A stretch of 64,000 nt of DNA from Oscillospiraceae bacterium. GTDB lineage: Bacteria; Bacillota; Clostridia; Oscillospirales; Ruminococcaceae. Each line of letters starts with the position of its first letter. The first letter of the stretch is position 1. The stretch is from the NCBI GenBank assembly GCA_022835495.1, contig BQOK01000001.1, positions 1,612,001 through 1,676,000 on the forward strand, in the 5' to 3' direction. Position numbers and translations under genes: made by a program. Below the pieces are notes generated by a model that saw only the letters and a program-made list of their open reading frames with translations, searched no databases and was not told where the DNA came from. Below are positions 51,009 to 59,417 of the stretch, in pieces.

Positions 51009-51041
51009 TTATACACATACTCTGTCAAACTAAGTGTATAA
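51009..51041. promoter_or_regulatory. Candidate operator between transposase and XRE gene
   Basis: TTATACAC (51009-51016) and GTGTATAA (51034-51041) form an inverted repeat with a 17-nt spacer in the 129-bp divergent gap. A TTGTTT/TATCCT pair with 16-bp spacing (from about 51046) could drive the XRE gene. Confidence 0.55.
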
Positions 51042-51101
51042 CTTTTGTTTACCAATAGCGTTTGTGTATCCTGTAGAATTTACACAGGGGGAGGGGAGCT
51101 T

Positions 51102-51428
51102 ATGGACGGGAACACGGTTGGGAATCAGATAAAATCGCTAAGAATGGCGAGAAATATTACACAGGAAGAATTTGCTTCCAGAATCAACGTCGCAAAGTCT
51201 ACGGTTTCCTCTTATGAGAATGGTTCCAGACTTCCCTCTTATGACATTCTCGTAAAAATTGCTCAATTGTTCCATGTGAGCACAGACAATTTGCTGGGAT
51301 GTAGTAACACTTATGTACTGAACGTTACTGGATTGACCCTAAAACAACAGCACACCATTCAAGAAATTATAGAAGCGTATCTGGCTTATAACAAAGCACA
51401 GAATTTGGATGAAAGGGATAGCCTCTAA
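51102..51428 (+). CDS. XRE-family regulator of the transposon
   Basis: A 108-residue Cro/CI-type protein (IKSLRMARNITQEEFASRIN, KSTVSSYENGSRLPSYDILV, then STDNLLGCSNTYVLN) with a helical C-terminal tail. ATG 51102 lies behind GGGGGAGGGG. Divergent placement against the transposase gene suggests that it represses transposition, a common arrangement for self-limiting elements. Confidence 0.87.
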   Translation: MDGNTVGNQIKSLRMARNITQEEFASRINVAKSTVSSYENGSRLPSYDILVKIAQLFHVSTDNLLGCSNTYVLNVTGLTLKQQHTIQEIIEAYLAYNKAQNLDERDSL

Positions 51429-51436
51429 AACAAAAT

Positions 51437-51465
51437 TTGACAAAAGCCCGATTTTATGGTATAAT
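51437..51465 (+). promoter_or_regulatory. Consensus promoter without a gene
   Basis: TTGACA (51437-51442) and TATAAT (51460-51465), both perfect, lie 17 bp apart, starting 9 bp after the XRE stop. It is the best housekeeping promoter in the window, yet no ORF follows within 250 bp. Confidence 0.85.
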
Positions 51466-51471
51466 GTACAA

Positions 51472-51560
51472 AATTCCGATGGAGCAGTGCTTAAAAATTG
51501 GAATTTTGTAAGAAACGTATGACACAGAGCAAATAGCTCTGTGTCATTTGTGCTTTTATG
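51472..51560 (+). ncRNA. Short structured RNA candidate
   Basis: From the predicted start near 51472 the transcript would end after the 12-bp hairpin ATGACACAGAGC/GCTCTGTGTCAT (51519-51547), which is followed by TTGTGCTTTTATG. The 5' part can pair AAAATTCC with GGAATTTT around the predicted start and 51500. The length is about 80-90 nt. It is inferred from promoter and terminator only. Confidence 0.5.
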
Positions 51561-51739
51561 GAAGGAAAATGGGGTGTTTTGAAAATGTGAGTTATTATAT
51601 CATGACGCTTTACTAAAATACCACGCAAAAGTATCTTGCGAAAAAAGCAGCGAAACAGCCTGATTTTGTTTACATAAGGAAGAAGTGAGTGCTATAAGAG
51701 TGACAATTTTTATTCCATATTATGAAAGGGGGATAGACC

Positions 51740-51850
51740 ATGATGTAGCTTATTGAAATTTTGCTAGTCATTACTGCTTTTGCCAAAACGGTAACAGCAG
51801 TAATGGAAATGTTAAAAGTAATTATTGACTGGGTAACTACCCAGCATTAA
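51740..51850 (+). pseudogene. Short hydrophobic peptide frame with in-frame TAG at codon 3
   Basis: GAAAGGGGGATAGACC precedes ATG ATG TAG. Beyond the TAG the same frame reads LIEILLVITAFAKTVTAVME and MLKVIIDWVTTQH before TAA. The amphipathic, membrane-like peptide behind a strong ribosome site resembles small toxin-like peptides, but the early stop would silence it. No start codon follows in frame until the internal Met. Confidence 0.3.
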
Positions 51851-51965
51851 TGTAAACAAATAAAAGGTCTGTTCCGCTGCTTTTATATATGCTGGCCGGT
51901 TACAAACCTATCTTTGAACCAAGTTTGTAACCGGCACGAGGGGGCGTTAATTAGGAGTTTTGTTT

Positions 51966-52004
51966 GCCCACATAATCCTATTGGCATGATAGGATTATGT
52001 GGGC
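51966..52004 (+). terminator. Terminator near the right transposon end
   Basis: GCCCACATAATCCTA (51966-51980) pairs with TAGGATTATGTGGGC (52090 bp side of the loop, 51990-52004), followed by TTTTATTTTATC. It would insulate glyA from transposon transcription. Confidence 0.9.
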
Positions 52005-52067
52005 TTTTATTTTATCAATTAGTCATGTTTTCAAGCCTCCCGATTTGGATGGATTTTATGTGATGGA

Positions 52068-52086
52068 TTTACTTTGCGAATTGAAG
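52068..52086 (-). repeat. Right terminal inverted repeat of the transposon
   Basis: TTTACTTTGCGAATTGAAG, the exact reverse complement of 48240-48258. It is followed immediately by the target duplication GAACACAG at 52087-52094. Confidence 0.93.
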
Positions 52087-52102
52087 GAACACAGAGAAAC
52101 GC

Positions 52103-52131
52103 TTGTTTCCCGGGGCCACATGGGGTATAAT
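52103..52131 (+). promoter_or_regulatory. glyA promoter
   Basis: TTGTTT (52103-52108) and TATAAT (52126-52131) are 17 bp apart, 59 bp before the glyA start. The promoter lies just outside the transposon, only 8 bp past the target duplication, so the insertion removed any native upstream elements. Confidence 0.78.
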
Positions 52132-52189
52132 GATAAGAAACATGGGCCGGGCGCACCCCGGGCCGGAGCTTTGAGAGGAGCGGGTGAAT

Positions 52190-53443
52190 ATGTACGGGGA
52201 TATGATGGATACCATTGGCTTTTTGGGCAGCCAGGATCTGGAGCTTGCCATGGCGATGCAGCGGGAACTGCTGCGCCAGCGCCGCAACATTGAGCTGATT
52301 GCCAGCGAGAACATCGTGAGCCCGGCCGTGATGGCCGCCATGGGAAGCGTGCTGACCAACAAGTACGCCGAGGGGTACCCTGCCCACCGCTATTACGGGG
52401 GCTGCGCCTACGTGGATGAGGTGGAGAACCTGGCCATCCGCCGGGCGTGTGAATTGTTTGGCGCGGAGTTTGCGAACGTGCAGCCCCACTCGGGCGCGCA
52501 GGCAAACCTGGCAGTGTATTTTGCCCTGCTGGAGCTGGGGGATACCATTCTGGGCATGGACCTGGCGGCCGGCGGGCACCTGACCCACGGCAGCCCGGTG
52601 AATATGAGCGGCAAAAACTACAATTTTGTTTCCTATGGAGTGGACGAAAACGGCTATGTGGATTACGAGGCCCTGCGCCGGCAGGCCCTGACGGTGCGGC
52701 CCAAGATGATCGTGGCGGGGGCTTCGGCCTACCCGCGGGCGCTGCGCTTTGACACCCTGGCTGAAATCGCCCGCGAGGCGGGCGCGCTGCTGATGGTGGA
52801 CATGGCGCACATTGCGGGCCTGGTGGCCGGCGGGGTGCACCAAAGCCCGCTGCCCTATGCGGATGTGGTGACCACCACCACCCACAAAACCCTGCGGGGG
52901 CCCCGGGGCGGCATGATCCTGACCAACAGCGAGGAGATTGCCAAAAAGGTGAACAAGGCCATTTTCCCCGGCACGCAGGGCGGCCCGCTGGAGCATGTGA
53001 TCGCCGCAAAGGCGGTGTGCTTTGGCGAGGCGCTGAAGCCCGCGTTCCGCACCTATGCCAGGAACATCGTGGAGAACGCCGGGGCGCTGGCCGCAGGGCT
53101 GAAGGCCCGGGGCGTGGAGCTGGTGAGCGGCGGCACCGACAACCACATGATGCTGATCGACCTTTCGGCGCAGGAGTGCACCGGCAAGGAGCTGGAGCAA
53201 AAGCTGGACGAGGTGAACATCACCGCCAACAAAAACTCGGTGCCCGGCGAAAAGCGCAGCCCCTTTATCACCAGCGGCCTGCGGGTGGGAACGCCTGCGG
53301 TGACCACCAGGGGCTTTGGCGCAGACGAGATGGACGTGATCGCCGGCTGCATTGCCGACTGCATTTTTGATTTTGAGGGCAGCAAGGCCCAGGTAGCCGC
53401 CCGGGTGGCCGGGCTGGTGGAGCGCTTCCCCCTGTATGAGTGA
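52190..53443 (+). CDS. glyA: Serine hydroxymethyltransferase
   Basis: A 417-residue PLP enzyme converting serine and tetrahydrofolate to glycine and methylene-THF. Conserved segments are [60 protein letters not shown] and [14 protein letters not shown]. The PLP-binding Lys lies in [14 protein letters not shown], with [18 protein letters not shown] near the end. ATG 52190 is preferred over GTG 52184 on ribosome-site spacing. The length is normal for the family. Confidence 0.96.
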   Translation: MYGDMMDTIGFLGSQDLELAMAMQRELLRQRRNIELIASENIVSPAVMAAMGSVLTNKYAEGYPAHRYYGGCAYVDEVENLAIRRACELFGAEFANVQPHSGAQANLAVYFALLELGDTILGMDLAAGGHLTHGSPVNMSGKNYNFVSYGVDENGYVDYEALRRQALTVRPKMIVAGASAYPRALRFDTLAEIAREAGALLMVDMAHIAGLVAGGVHQSPLPYADVVTTTTHKTLRGPRGGMILTNSEEIAKKVNKAIFPGTQGGPLEHVIAAKAVCFGEALKPAFRTYARNIVENAGALAAGLKARGVELVSGGTDNHMMLIDLSAQECTGKELEQKLDEVNITANKNSVPGEKRSPFITSGLRVGTPAVTTRGFGADEMDVIAGCIADCIFDFEGSKAQVAARVAGLVERFPLYE

Positions 53444-53518
53444 GACCCAGAGCGGGCGGCATCGTTCGTGCCGCCCGCCCTTTTACCGCTTTAAAGAACA
53501 AGGAGAGAATAACAGATC

Positions 53519-54379
53519 ATGGCGTTCTTTGACTGCAAACTGAAAAGCCAGGCGCTGGCGGGCACAACCACGGTGCGCCTGTTTTGGCCCGGCGACATCG
53601 ACCTGTGGCGGGGGCAGGCGCCGCGGGCGGTGTTCACCCTGCTGCACGGCTTTACCAACGACGGCGACGACTGGGTGAATTTTTCGGCCGCGCTGCGCTA
53701 TGCGGCCGACAACAACATTGCGCTGGTGATCCCGGACGCCGCAAATTCTTTTTACAACGATATGGCCGCCGGCCCGGCCTACTATACCTGGCTGACCCAG
53801 GAGCTGCCGGCCCTGCTGGGCGGGATGGTGCAGCTGCCCGCCCAGCGGGAGAAAAATTTTGTGTGCGGCCTTTCCATGGGGGGCTACGGCGCGCTGCTGC
53901 TGGGGCTGACGCACCCGGAGGCGTATGCCGGCTGCGCCAGCTTTTCCGGCGCGGTGGACATGCGCTCGATGCTGGGCTTTGCCCAAAGCGACCCCCGCTC
54001 CCGCATGGTGATGGCCCCGGTCTTTGGCCCGGAGCTGGCCCTGCCGGCCGAAAGGGACCTGTTCGCCCTGGCGGAACAGGTCTGCGGGCTGGAGCCCGGG
54101 CAGCGGCCGAAGGTGCTGTGCACCGTGGGCCGGCAGGACATGGAGCCCTATTACATCTACCAGCAGAATCAGAATTTCCGCGAGTTTGTGCGGGATCGGG
54201 CGCTGCCGCTGGATTACACCTACATGGAGTGGGACGGCGTGCACGAGTGGAATTTTTGGGACCGCAGCCTGGTGCACGCCATCGACCTGTTTTTGAACCC
54301 CGGGTACGCGGATAAAAAATTGGGGGACTGGGCGGCCGAGGCCGCGGTGGAGCGCCCGGGCAGGGAGGCCCTGGTATGA
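53519..54379 (+). CDS. Esterase D / S-formylglutathione hydrolase-like esterase
   Basis: A 286-residue alpha/beta hydrolase. Oxyanion-region segment FTLLHGFTNDGDDWVNFS is near residue 40, the nucleophile elbow GLSMGGYGALLLGL near 120 (Ser in GLSMG), and the catalytic His in WDGVHEWNFWDRSL near 245. An acidic residue in the TVGRQDMEPYY stretch is a candidate for the triad. The physiological ester is unknown; family members often deacetylate sugars. Its stop overlaps the rarA start (ATGA). Confidence 0.87.
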   Translation: MAFFDCKLKSQALAGTTTVRLFWPGDIDLWRGQAPRAVFTLLHGFTNDGDDWVNFSAALRYAADNNIALVIPDAANSFYNDMAAGPAYYTWLTQELPALLGGMVQLPAQREKNFVCGLSMGGYGALLLGLTHPEAYAGCASFSGAVDMRSMLGFAQSDPRSRMVMAPVFGPELALPAERDLFALAEQVCGLEPGQRPKVLCTVGRQDMEPYYIYQQNQNFREFVRDRALPLDYTYMEWDGVHEWNFWDRSLVHAIDLFLNPGYADKKLGDWAAEAAVERPGREALV

Positions 54380-55653
54380 GCGAACCCCTGGCACAGCGGC
54401 TGCGCCCGGCGGCGCTGGAGGAGGTGTGCGGCCAGAAGCACCTTTTGGGCGAGGGATGCGTGTTCCGCAGGGCGCTGGAAAGTGGGCGGGTGCCCAACAT
54501 GATCTTTTACGGCCCCTCCGGCGTGGGAAAGACCACGGTGGCGCGCATTATTGCCGAAAACAGCGGCATGCGGCTGCACAAGCTGAACGGCACTTCCGCC
54601 TCGACGGGCGATATCAAGGCTGTGCTGGCCGAGATCGGCACCCTGCACGGGGCAAAGGGGCTGCTGCTGTATCTGGACGAGATCCAGTATCTGAACAAAA
54701 AGCAGCAGCAAAGCCTGCTGGAGTGCATTGAGGACGGGTCGGTCACGCTGATCGCATCCACCACCGAAAACCCGTATTTTTATATTTACAACGCCCTTTT
54801 GAGCCGCTGCACGGTGTTTGAATTCAAAGCCCTTTCGCCCGAAGATGTGGAAGAAGGGCTGAAAAAGGCCCTGGCGCGCCTTGCGCAGGACGAGGGCGCG
54901 CCGGTGGAGCTGCCCGCAGAGGCGGCGGGGTACCTGGCCGAGAGCTGCGGAGGGGATATGCGCAAGGCGCTGGGGTGCCTGGAATTTGCGGTGTCCGCCG
55001 CCGCGCCCGGGGAGGACGGGGCAAGGCACATCACGCTGGACATGATCCGGCAGGTCACCCGCCGCACCGCCATGCGCTACGACCGGGAGGGCGACGACCA
55101 TTACGACATCCTTTCGGCCTACCAAAAATCCATGCGCGGCTCGGACCCGGACGCGGCGCTGCACTACCTGGCCCGCCTGCTGGAAGCGGGCGACCTGGTG
55201 AGCGCCTGCCGCCGCCTGATGGTCTGCGCCTGCGAGGACGTGGGCCTGGCCTGGCCGCAGATCATTCCCATTGTGAAAGCGGCTGTGGACGCGGCCAACA
55301 TGATCGGCCTGCCCGAGGCGCGCATCCCCCTAGCCGACGCGGTCATTCTGGTGGCCACAGCCCCGAAATCCAATGCCGGGGAGGCGGCCATCAACGCGGC
55401 CATGGCGGACCTTGCGCGCGGCCGCTCCGGGCCGGTGCCGCGCCAATTGCAGAACAAGCATTTTGACGGCGAGGATGCGGCGGTGAAAGGGCAGCATTAC
55501 AAGTACCCCCACGATCACCCGGGCCACTGGGTGGAGCAGCAATACCTGCCGGACGCACTGGCCGGCACGCGCTATTACGAGTGGGGAGAGAATAAGACCG
55601 AACAGGCGGCCCGGGCCTATTGGGAGCGCATCAAGCGGGAGGCTGGCAAATAA
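54376..55653 (+). CDS. rarA: Replication-associated recombination protein A
   Basis: A 425-residue AAA+ protein (RarA/MgsA) that acts at stalled forks. Walker A is YGPSGVGKTTVARII (about 51-65), Walker B LLLYLDEIQYLNKKQQQSLL (about 95), and sensor 1 is STTENPYFYIYNALLSR. The clamp-loader-like C-terminal domain ends with PHDHPGHWVEQQYLPD, diagnostic of this family. It overlaps the esterase gene by 4 nt. Confidence 0.95.
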   Translation: MSEPLAQRLRPAALEEVCGQKHLLGEGCVFRRALESGRVPNMIFYGPSGVGKTTVARIIAENSGMRLHKLNGTSASTGDIKAVLAEIGTLHGAKGLLLYLDEIQYLNKKQQQSLLECIEDGSVTLIASTTENPYFYIYNALLSRCTVFEFKALSPEDVEEGLKKALARLAQDEGAPVELPAEAAGYLAESCGGDMRKALGCLEFAVSAAAPGEDGARHITLDMIRQVTRRTAMRYDREGDDHYDILSAYQKSMRGSDPDAALHYLARLLEAGDLVSACRRLMVCACEDVGLAWPQIIPIVKAAVDAANMIGLPEARIPLADAVILVATAPKSNAGEAAINAAMADLARGRSGPVPRQLQNKHFDGEDAAVKGQHYKYPHDHPGHWVEQQYLPDALAGTRYYEWGENKTEQAARAYWERIKREAGK

Positions 55654-55677
55654 GACGGTAAAAAATTGCCGCCGCCC

Positions 55678-55711
55678 TTGACAACGCACATAAAAACTAT
55701 TACTATTATAG
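55678..55711 (+). promoter_or_regulatory. Promoter with Per/Fur-box-like palindrome
   Basis: TTGACA (55678-55683) and TACTAT (55701-55706) are 17 bp apart. CTATTACTATTATAG (55697-55711) overlaps the -10 box and matches most positions of the PerR box palindrome TTATAATNATTATAA. It fits autoregulation by the Fur-family gene downstream. Confidence 0.62.
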
Positions 55712-55795
55712 CAGCAAATACGCTGTAACAGGCGAATTTTACCCCGCGAAACCAGGTTTTGGAAAAAGCGGGGCAGAAAAGGAGCGTGCGTTTTG

Positions 55796-56179
55796 ATGCG
55801 CTATTCCCGCCAACGGGAGCTGGTGCTGCGCCAGGTACAGAGCCGGTGCGACCACCCCACCGCCGACGACATCTATCTCACCATTCGGGACGACTGCCCG
55901 GGCCTCAGCCTGGGGACGGTGTACCGCAACCTGAACGGCCTGGTGGAGATGGGCCGAGTGCGCCGGGTATCCATGCCCGGGATGGCCGACCGGTTTGACC
56001 GCACCCTGACTGATCACGACCACCTGTACTGCACCTGCTGCGGCCGGGTGGAGGATGTGCAGCTGGACAAAGCGCCCATTGAACAGGCGATCGCCTCGCG
56101 GCCGGATCTTTCGATCCAGAGGTATTCGCTGAATCTGTACGGGCTGTGCAGCGCCTGCCGTGAGGCCGCGCGCAGCTGA
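55796..56179 (+). CDS. Fur-family transcriptional regulator (PerR-like)
   Basis: A 127-residue metalloregulator. The winged helix is at residues 1-75 (RYSRQRELVLRQVQSRCDHP, GLSLGTVYRNLNGLVEMGRV). The metal region has DRFDRTLTDHDHLYC, and there are two CxxC pairs (CTCCGR and LCSACRE) for structural zinc. PerR versus Fur cannot be told from sequence alone, but the PerR-box-like operator favours a peroxide response. The start is ATG 55796 with AAAAGGAG upstream. Confidence 0.88.
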   Translation: MRYSRQRELVLRQVQSRCDHPTADDIYLTIRDDCPGLSLGTVYRNLNGLVEMGRVRRVSMPGMADRFDRTLTDHDHLYCTCCGRVEDVQLDKAPIEQAIASRPDLSIQRYSLNLYGLCSACREAARS

Positions 56180-56190
56180 GCGGCAAAAAT

Positions 56191-56227
56191 AAAAAGGACC
56201 GGAGCCTGACGGCACCGGTCCTTTTTT
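56191..56227. terminator. Bidirectional terminator between fur-like gene and ridA
   Basis: AAAAAGGACCGG pairs with CCGGTCCTTTTT across an 11- to 13-base loop, with A- and T-runs on both sides. Confidence 0.88.
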
Positions 56228-56243
56228 GCGGGGAGCAGCCGCT

Positions 56244-56612
56244 TTACTTTTCAGCGATGGCTTCGATTTCGCACAGCGCGCCCTTGGGCAGGTCCTTGAC
56301 CGCCACGCAGCTGCGGGCAGGCTTGGAGGTAAAGTATTTGGCGTATACCTCGTTGAACGCGGCGAAGTCGCCCATGTCGGCTAAAAAGCAGGTGGTCTTG
56401 ACCACCTTGTCGAAGCCGGCGCCGGCGGCCTCCAGAATGGCGCCCACGTTTTTGCAGCTCCATTCGGCCTGCGCGGCGATGCCCTGGGGCATGGCGCCGG
56501 TGGCGGGGTCCACGGGCAGCTGGCCGCTGGTGATGACAAGGCCGTTCAGCTCGTACCCCTGGGAGTAGGGCCCGATGGCGCCGGGGGCTTTTTCGGTATT
56601 GATGATCTTCAT
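56244..56612 (-). CDS. ridA: RidA family reactive-intermediate deaminase
   Basis: A 122-residue YjgF/YER057c/UK114 protein. It has AIGPYSQGYELNGLVITSGQ, NVGAILEAAGAGFDKVVKTT, the arginine-bearing KPARSCVAV segment needed for imine hydrolysis, and the C-terminal GALCEIEAIAEK. RidA hydrolyses 2-aminoacrylate released by PLP lyases acting on Ser or Cys. That fits its position at the end of a series with a C-S lyase and symporter. Confidence 0.93.
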   Translation of the reverse strand: MKIINTEKAPGAIGPYSQGYELNGLVITSGQLPVDPATGAMPQGIAAQAEWSCKNVGAILEAAGAGFDKVVKTTCFLADMGDFAAFNEVYAKYFTSKPARSCVAVKDLPKGALCEIEAIAEK

Positions 56613-56649
56613 GGGTGTTTATCCTCCTAAAAATAAGGGTTCCAATACG

Positions 56650-56680
56650 CGGCAGCCACCCTGCAACAGGATGGCTGCCG
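56650..56680. other. Hairpin between symporter and ridA
   Basis: CGGCAGCCA (56650-56658) pairs with TGGCTGCCG (56672-56680). The T-run is on the plus-strand side, so it is not a clear terminator for the minus-strand operon. It may attenuate or process the mRNA between the two genes. Confidence 0.5.
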
Positions 56681-56711
56681 GTTTTTAATTATAGCAGGTA
56701 TGCCGTAAAAA

Positions 56712-57986
56712 TCAAGCTTCTTTGCCCGCGGCGGTCTTGGCGGCCACGGCGTTTTTGAGCCAATCCTTGCCCTCGACCAGGCGCGCGACGATCATGGAGG
56801 CAATGGTGTCGCCGGAGGCGTTCAGGCAGGTGGCGGCAGGGTCAAACAAAAAGCCCAGGGTTGCGATCAGGGGGAAGGCCTCGGCCGGGAAGCCGAACAG
56901 GCTGACGATGAGCATTTCGCCCACCAGCCCGCCGCCGGGCGCGCCGGACAGCACGAAGGCGGACAGGACCGCCACAACGATGGCCATGCCATAGGTGCCC
57001 ACACCGGTGAAGGGGATCCCGAACACGCCGAAGAGGAAGGCAATCTTGACGATGGAGCTGAGCACGGAGCCGTCCATGTGGGCGGTGGCGCCCAGGGGCA
57101 GGACCAGGTCGCTCACGTCTTTGGGAACGCCGATCTCCTCGCAGGCCTCCTTGTTCACGGGCAGGGTAGCCACCGAGCTTTGGGTGGCAAAGGCGGTGAC
57201 GGCGGGGGCGAAAATGCTTTTGAGCATGCGCTTTACGCCCAGCTTACCGCCGGCGAACAGGGCGTACAGCGGGAAGAAGATGAGCACGTACAGAAGGCAC
57301 AGGGGATAGTACACGGCCATGGAGCGGCCGTAATCGCCCAGAAGCTGGGGGCCGAACTCGCCGATCAGGTTTGCAAAATAGGCGCCCAGGCCGATGGGGG
57401 CGATGACCATGATCAGCCCCACGAACTTCATCACAATTTCGTTCAGGTTGGCCAGCAGCTTGCCCACCGGGCTTTCATCGCCGCCGCAGGCGGACACGCA
57501 GAAGCCGAAGATGATGGCGAACACGATCAGGGGCAGCATGTTGCTGCGGCTCAATAGATCGGGGAAGTCGCTCACGGTGAGGCTGTTGACCAGCATGTCG
57601 GCCGCGCTTTGCATCTCGCCCATCTCGGCCTCGCCCATCTGGATGTTGGTGCCGGCGGAGGGGCTGAAAATGTTGACCCAGGTGAGCACGCACACGCCGG
57701 CAATGGCGCCGGTGGCGAGGAAGGTGAGGATGGTGCTGCCCAGGATCTTGCCCAGGCGCTTCATGTTCATCATGCTGCCCACGGCGGACGCGATGGACAC
57801 GAACACCAGCGGCACCACGATGGTGAACAGCAGGTTCAAAAAGATGTCGCCCACGGGCTTTACAAATTTGCCTGCGGCGGGGGAGATGATGCCCAGGATG
57901 GAGCCCACGGCGATGCCGCCCAGCAGCAGGATGGGAAGCTTGTACTGGTCCCAGAAGGATTTTTTCTTGGTCGCTTTGTTTGCCAT
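56712..57986 (-). CDS. DAACS-family dicarboxylate/amino acid:cation symporter
   Basis: A 424-residue transporter with 8 membrane helices and two re-entrant loops. The serine-rich first hairpin corresponds to AFATQSSVATLPVNKEACEE. The helix 7 region is LPLGATAHMDGSVLSSIVKI, and the second hairpin LSGAPGGGLVGEMLIVSLFG. Members carry glutamate, serine or cystine (TcyP). Position in a C-S lyase and RidA operon favours cystine or a related sulfur amino acid. It starts 69 bp after the lyase stop. Confidence 0.88.
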   Translation of the reverse strand: MANKATKKKSFWDQYKLPILLLGGIAVGSILGIISPAAGKFVKPVGDIFLNLLFTIVVPLVFVSIASAVGSMMNMKRLGKILGSTILTFLATGAIAGVCVLTWVNIFSPSAGTNIQMGEAEMGEMQSAADMLVNSLTVSDFPDLLSRSNMLPLIVFAIIFGFCVSACGGDESPVGKLLANLNEIVMKFVGLIMVIAPIGLGAYFANLIGEFGPQLLGDYGRSMAVYYPLCLLYVLIFFPLYALFAGGKLGVKRMLKSIFAPAVTAFATQSSVATLPVNKEACEEIGVPKDVSDLVLPLGATAHMDGSVLSSIVKIAFLFGVFGIPFTGVGTYGMAIVVAVLSAFVLSGAPGGGLVGEMLIVSLFGFPAEAFPLIATLGFLFDPAATCLNASGDTIASMIVARLVEGKDWLKNAVAAKTAAGKEA

Positions 57987-58055
57987 GATTTACTCTCCTT
58001 TTCTCTTGTTGCGTTCCAAAGCGCGCCCGGGGCCCGGGCCCGCAAAAAACCAAAC

Positions 58056-59225
58056 TTACAGGGCGTGGACCGCGGCTTCCAGCTGCTTTAGGGCCTGCTC
58101 CAGCACACTGCGCGGGCAGGCCGCGTTCAGCCGCATGTAGCCGGACAGGCTGCGCCCAAAGCTGCAGCCCTCGTTCAGGCCGAGGCCCGCCTTTTCGATC
58201 ATGAAGCGGCGCAGCTCTTCATTGGAAAGGCCCAGCTCGCGGCAATCCAGCCATACGAGATAGGTGGCGTCCGGCAGGGAGGGCTTGACGCCGGGAATGT
58301 GGGAGGCACAGTAGCTGCGGATGAAGTCGAAGTTGCCGCTGATGTATTCCAGCAGCTGCTCCAGCCATTCCTCGCCCTCGTTGAAGGCGGTTTCCATGGC
58401 GGTGAGGCTGAAGGCGTTGTTGCGGTGAATGTCCATGCAGGCCCAGAACTTGTCGAAAATCTCTTTCATGCGCAGGTTCGGAAACACGGTGGTGGAGGCC
58501 TGCAGGCCGGCCAGGTTGAAGGTTTTGGTGCCGGAGATGCAGGTGATGACCTGCGCCGCGGTCTCGGGGGAAAGGCTGGCGGTGGGAATGTGCTTTTTGC
58601 CGTGGAAGACCAGGTCGGAGTGAATTTCGTCGCTTACCAGGAGCACGTTATGCTTACGGCACAGCCCGGCCATGCGGGTGAGCTCTTCGCGGGTCCACAC
58701 GATGCCCAGGGGGTTGTGGGGGCTGCACAGCAGGAACATGCTCACCTGGGGCAGCTTTGCCTCGAAGTCGGCCCAGTCGATGGTCCATTTACCGTCCTTT
58801 TCCACCAGCTGGTTTTCCACCACGGTGCGGTTCCAGGCCTCGGTCACATCATAAAATTCCGAATAGACGGGAGTCTGGATGAGCACCTTGCTGCCGTCGG
58901 GCGTGAACAGCCGCACCAGGGCGCTGAGCGCGGGCACCACGCCCAGGCTCCAGCTCACAAGGTTTTGGTCGATGGTCCAGCCGTTGCGGCGCTGCTGCCA
59001 GCCGCAGATGGCCTGGAAGTAGCTGGCCGGCCGGCTGGTGTAGCCCCAGATGCCCTCCTGCGCGCGGGCGGTGAGCGCGTCGATGATGGGCTGGGCGGTC
59101 TGGAAGTCCATGTCGGCGATCCAAAGGGGGATCACCTGATCGGTGCCGAACTTTTTTGTGCGCTCGTCGTATTTGGCGGCCCGGTTGCCGGTGCGGTCCA
59201 CGACCTTGTCGAAATCGTATTTCAT
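58056..59225 (-). CDS. MalY/PatB-like PLP-dependent C-S lyase
   Basis: A 389-residue aminotransferase-fold beta-lyase (KYDFDKVVDRTGNRAAKYDE, VIPLWIADMDFQTAQPIIDA). The PLP Lys is in ISGTKTFNLAGLQAS (about residue 230) and the C-terminal Arg region reads GYMRLNAACPRSVLEQAL. MalY/PatB enzymes split cystathionine, cysteine or other beta-thio amino acids into ammonia, pyruvate and a thiol or sulfide. ATG 59225 begins MKYDFDK, a standard family start. A near-consensus sigma-54 promoter lies about 80 bp upstream. Confidence 0.9.
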   Translation of the reverse strand: MKYDFDKVVDRTGNRAAKYDERTKKFGTDQVIPLWIADMDFQTAQPIIDALTARAQEGIWGYTSRPASYFQAICGWQQRRNGWTIDQNLVSWSLGVVPALSALVRLFTPDGSKVLIQTPVYSEFYDVTEAWNRTVVENQLVEKDGKWTIDWADFEAKLPQVSMFLLCSPHNPLGIVWTREELTRMAGLCRKHNVLLVSDEIHSDLVFHGKKHIPTASLSPETAAQVITCISGTKTFNLAGLQASTTVFPNLRMKEIFDKFWACMDIHRNNAFSLTAMETAFNEGEEWLEQLLEYISGNFDFIRSYCASHIPGVKPSLPDATYLVWLDCRELGLSNEELRRFMIEKAGLGLNEGCSFGRSLSGYMRLNAACPRSVLEQALKQLEAAVHAL

Positions 59226-59306
59226 GTGGTTAGAATACCTGCCTTTCCTGCTGTATGAAGTGTGGAGCGGTTTCAAAAAAATGAAACGGCTGTCGCTGAA
59301 TAATTA

Positions 59307-59322
59307 AGCAATTTCCGTGCCA
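59307..59322 (-). promoter_or_regulatory. Sigma-54 promoter of the lyase-symporter-ridA operon
   Basis: On the minus strand TGGCACGGAAATTGCT matches the -24/-12 consensus TGGCAC-N5-TTGCW, with exactly 10 bp between GG and GC. It lies 82 bp from the lyase start. Confidence 0.92.
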
Positions 59323-59417
59323 AAAGTAAGAAAAAGTTAAAAATATCCACGAGAAATTGTTCGGTATACCAATATTTTGGAAGCCTTTACAAAAACCAAA
59401 AGATGGATTTGGCAAAA

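Larger units (their letters stand above)
51429..52067 (+). other. Non-coding part of the transposon with promoter and hairpins
   Basis: No long ORF is present. It holds a consensus promoter (51437-51465), a short RNA candidate, and a strong ribosome site before an interrupted hydrophobic reading frame (51740-51850). Two further hairpins are present: CCGGTTACAAAC/GTTTGTAACCGG (51896-51934, 12-bp arms) and a terminator at 51966-52004. Confidence 0.7.
48240..52086. mobile_element. 3.85-kb cargo-carrying transposon with 19-bp TIRs and 8-bp target duplication
   Basis: CTTCAATTCGCAAAGTAAA (48240-48258) is exactly inverted at 52068-52086. GAACACAG flanks the element on both sides (48232-48239 and 52087-52094), an exact 8-bp duplication. 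The interior is clearly more AT-rich than its surroundings. It encodes an IS4-type transposase, a membrane protein, a lipoprotein and an XRE regulator, plus a region of RNA-like structures. It inserted between the Mn-riboswitch promoter and the glyA promoter. Confidence 0.92.
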
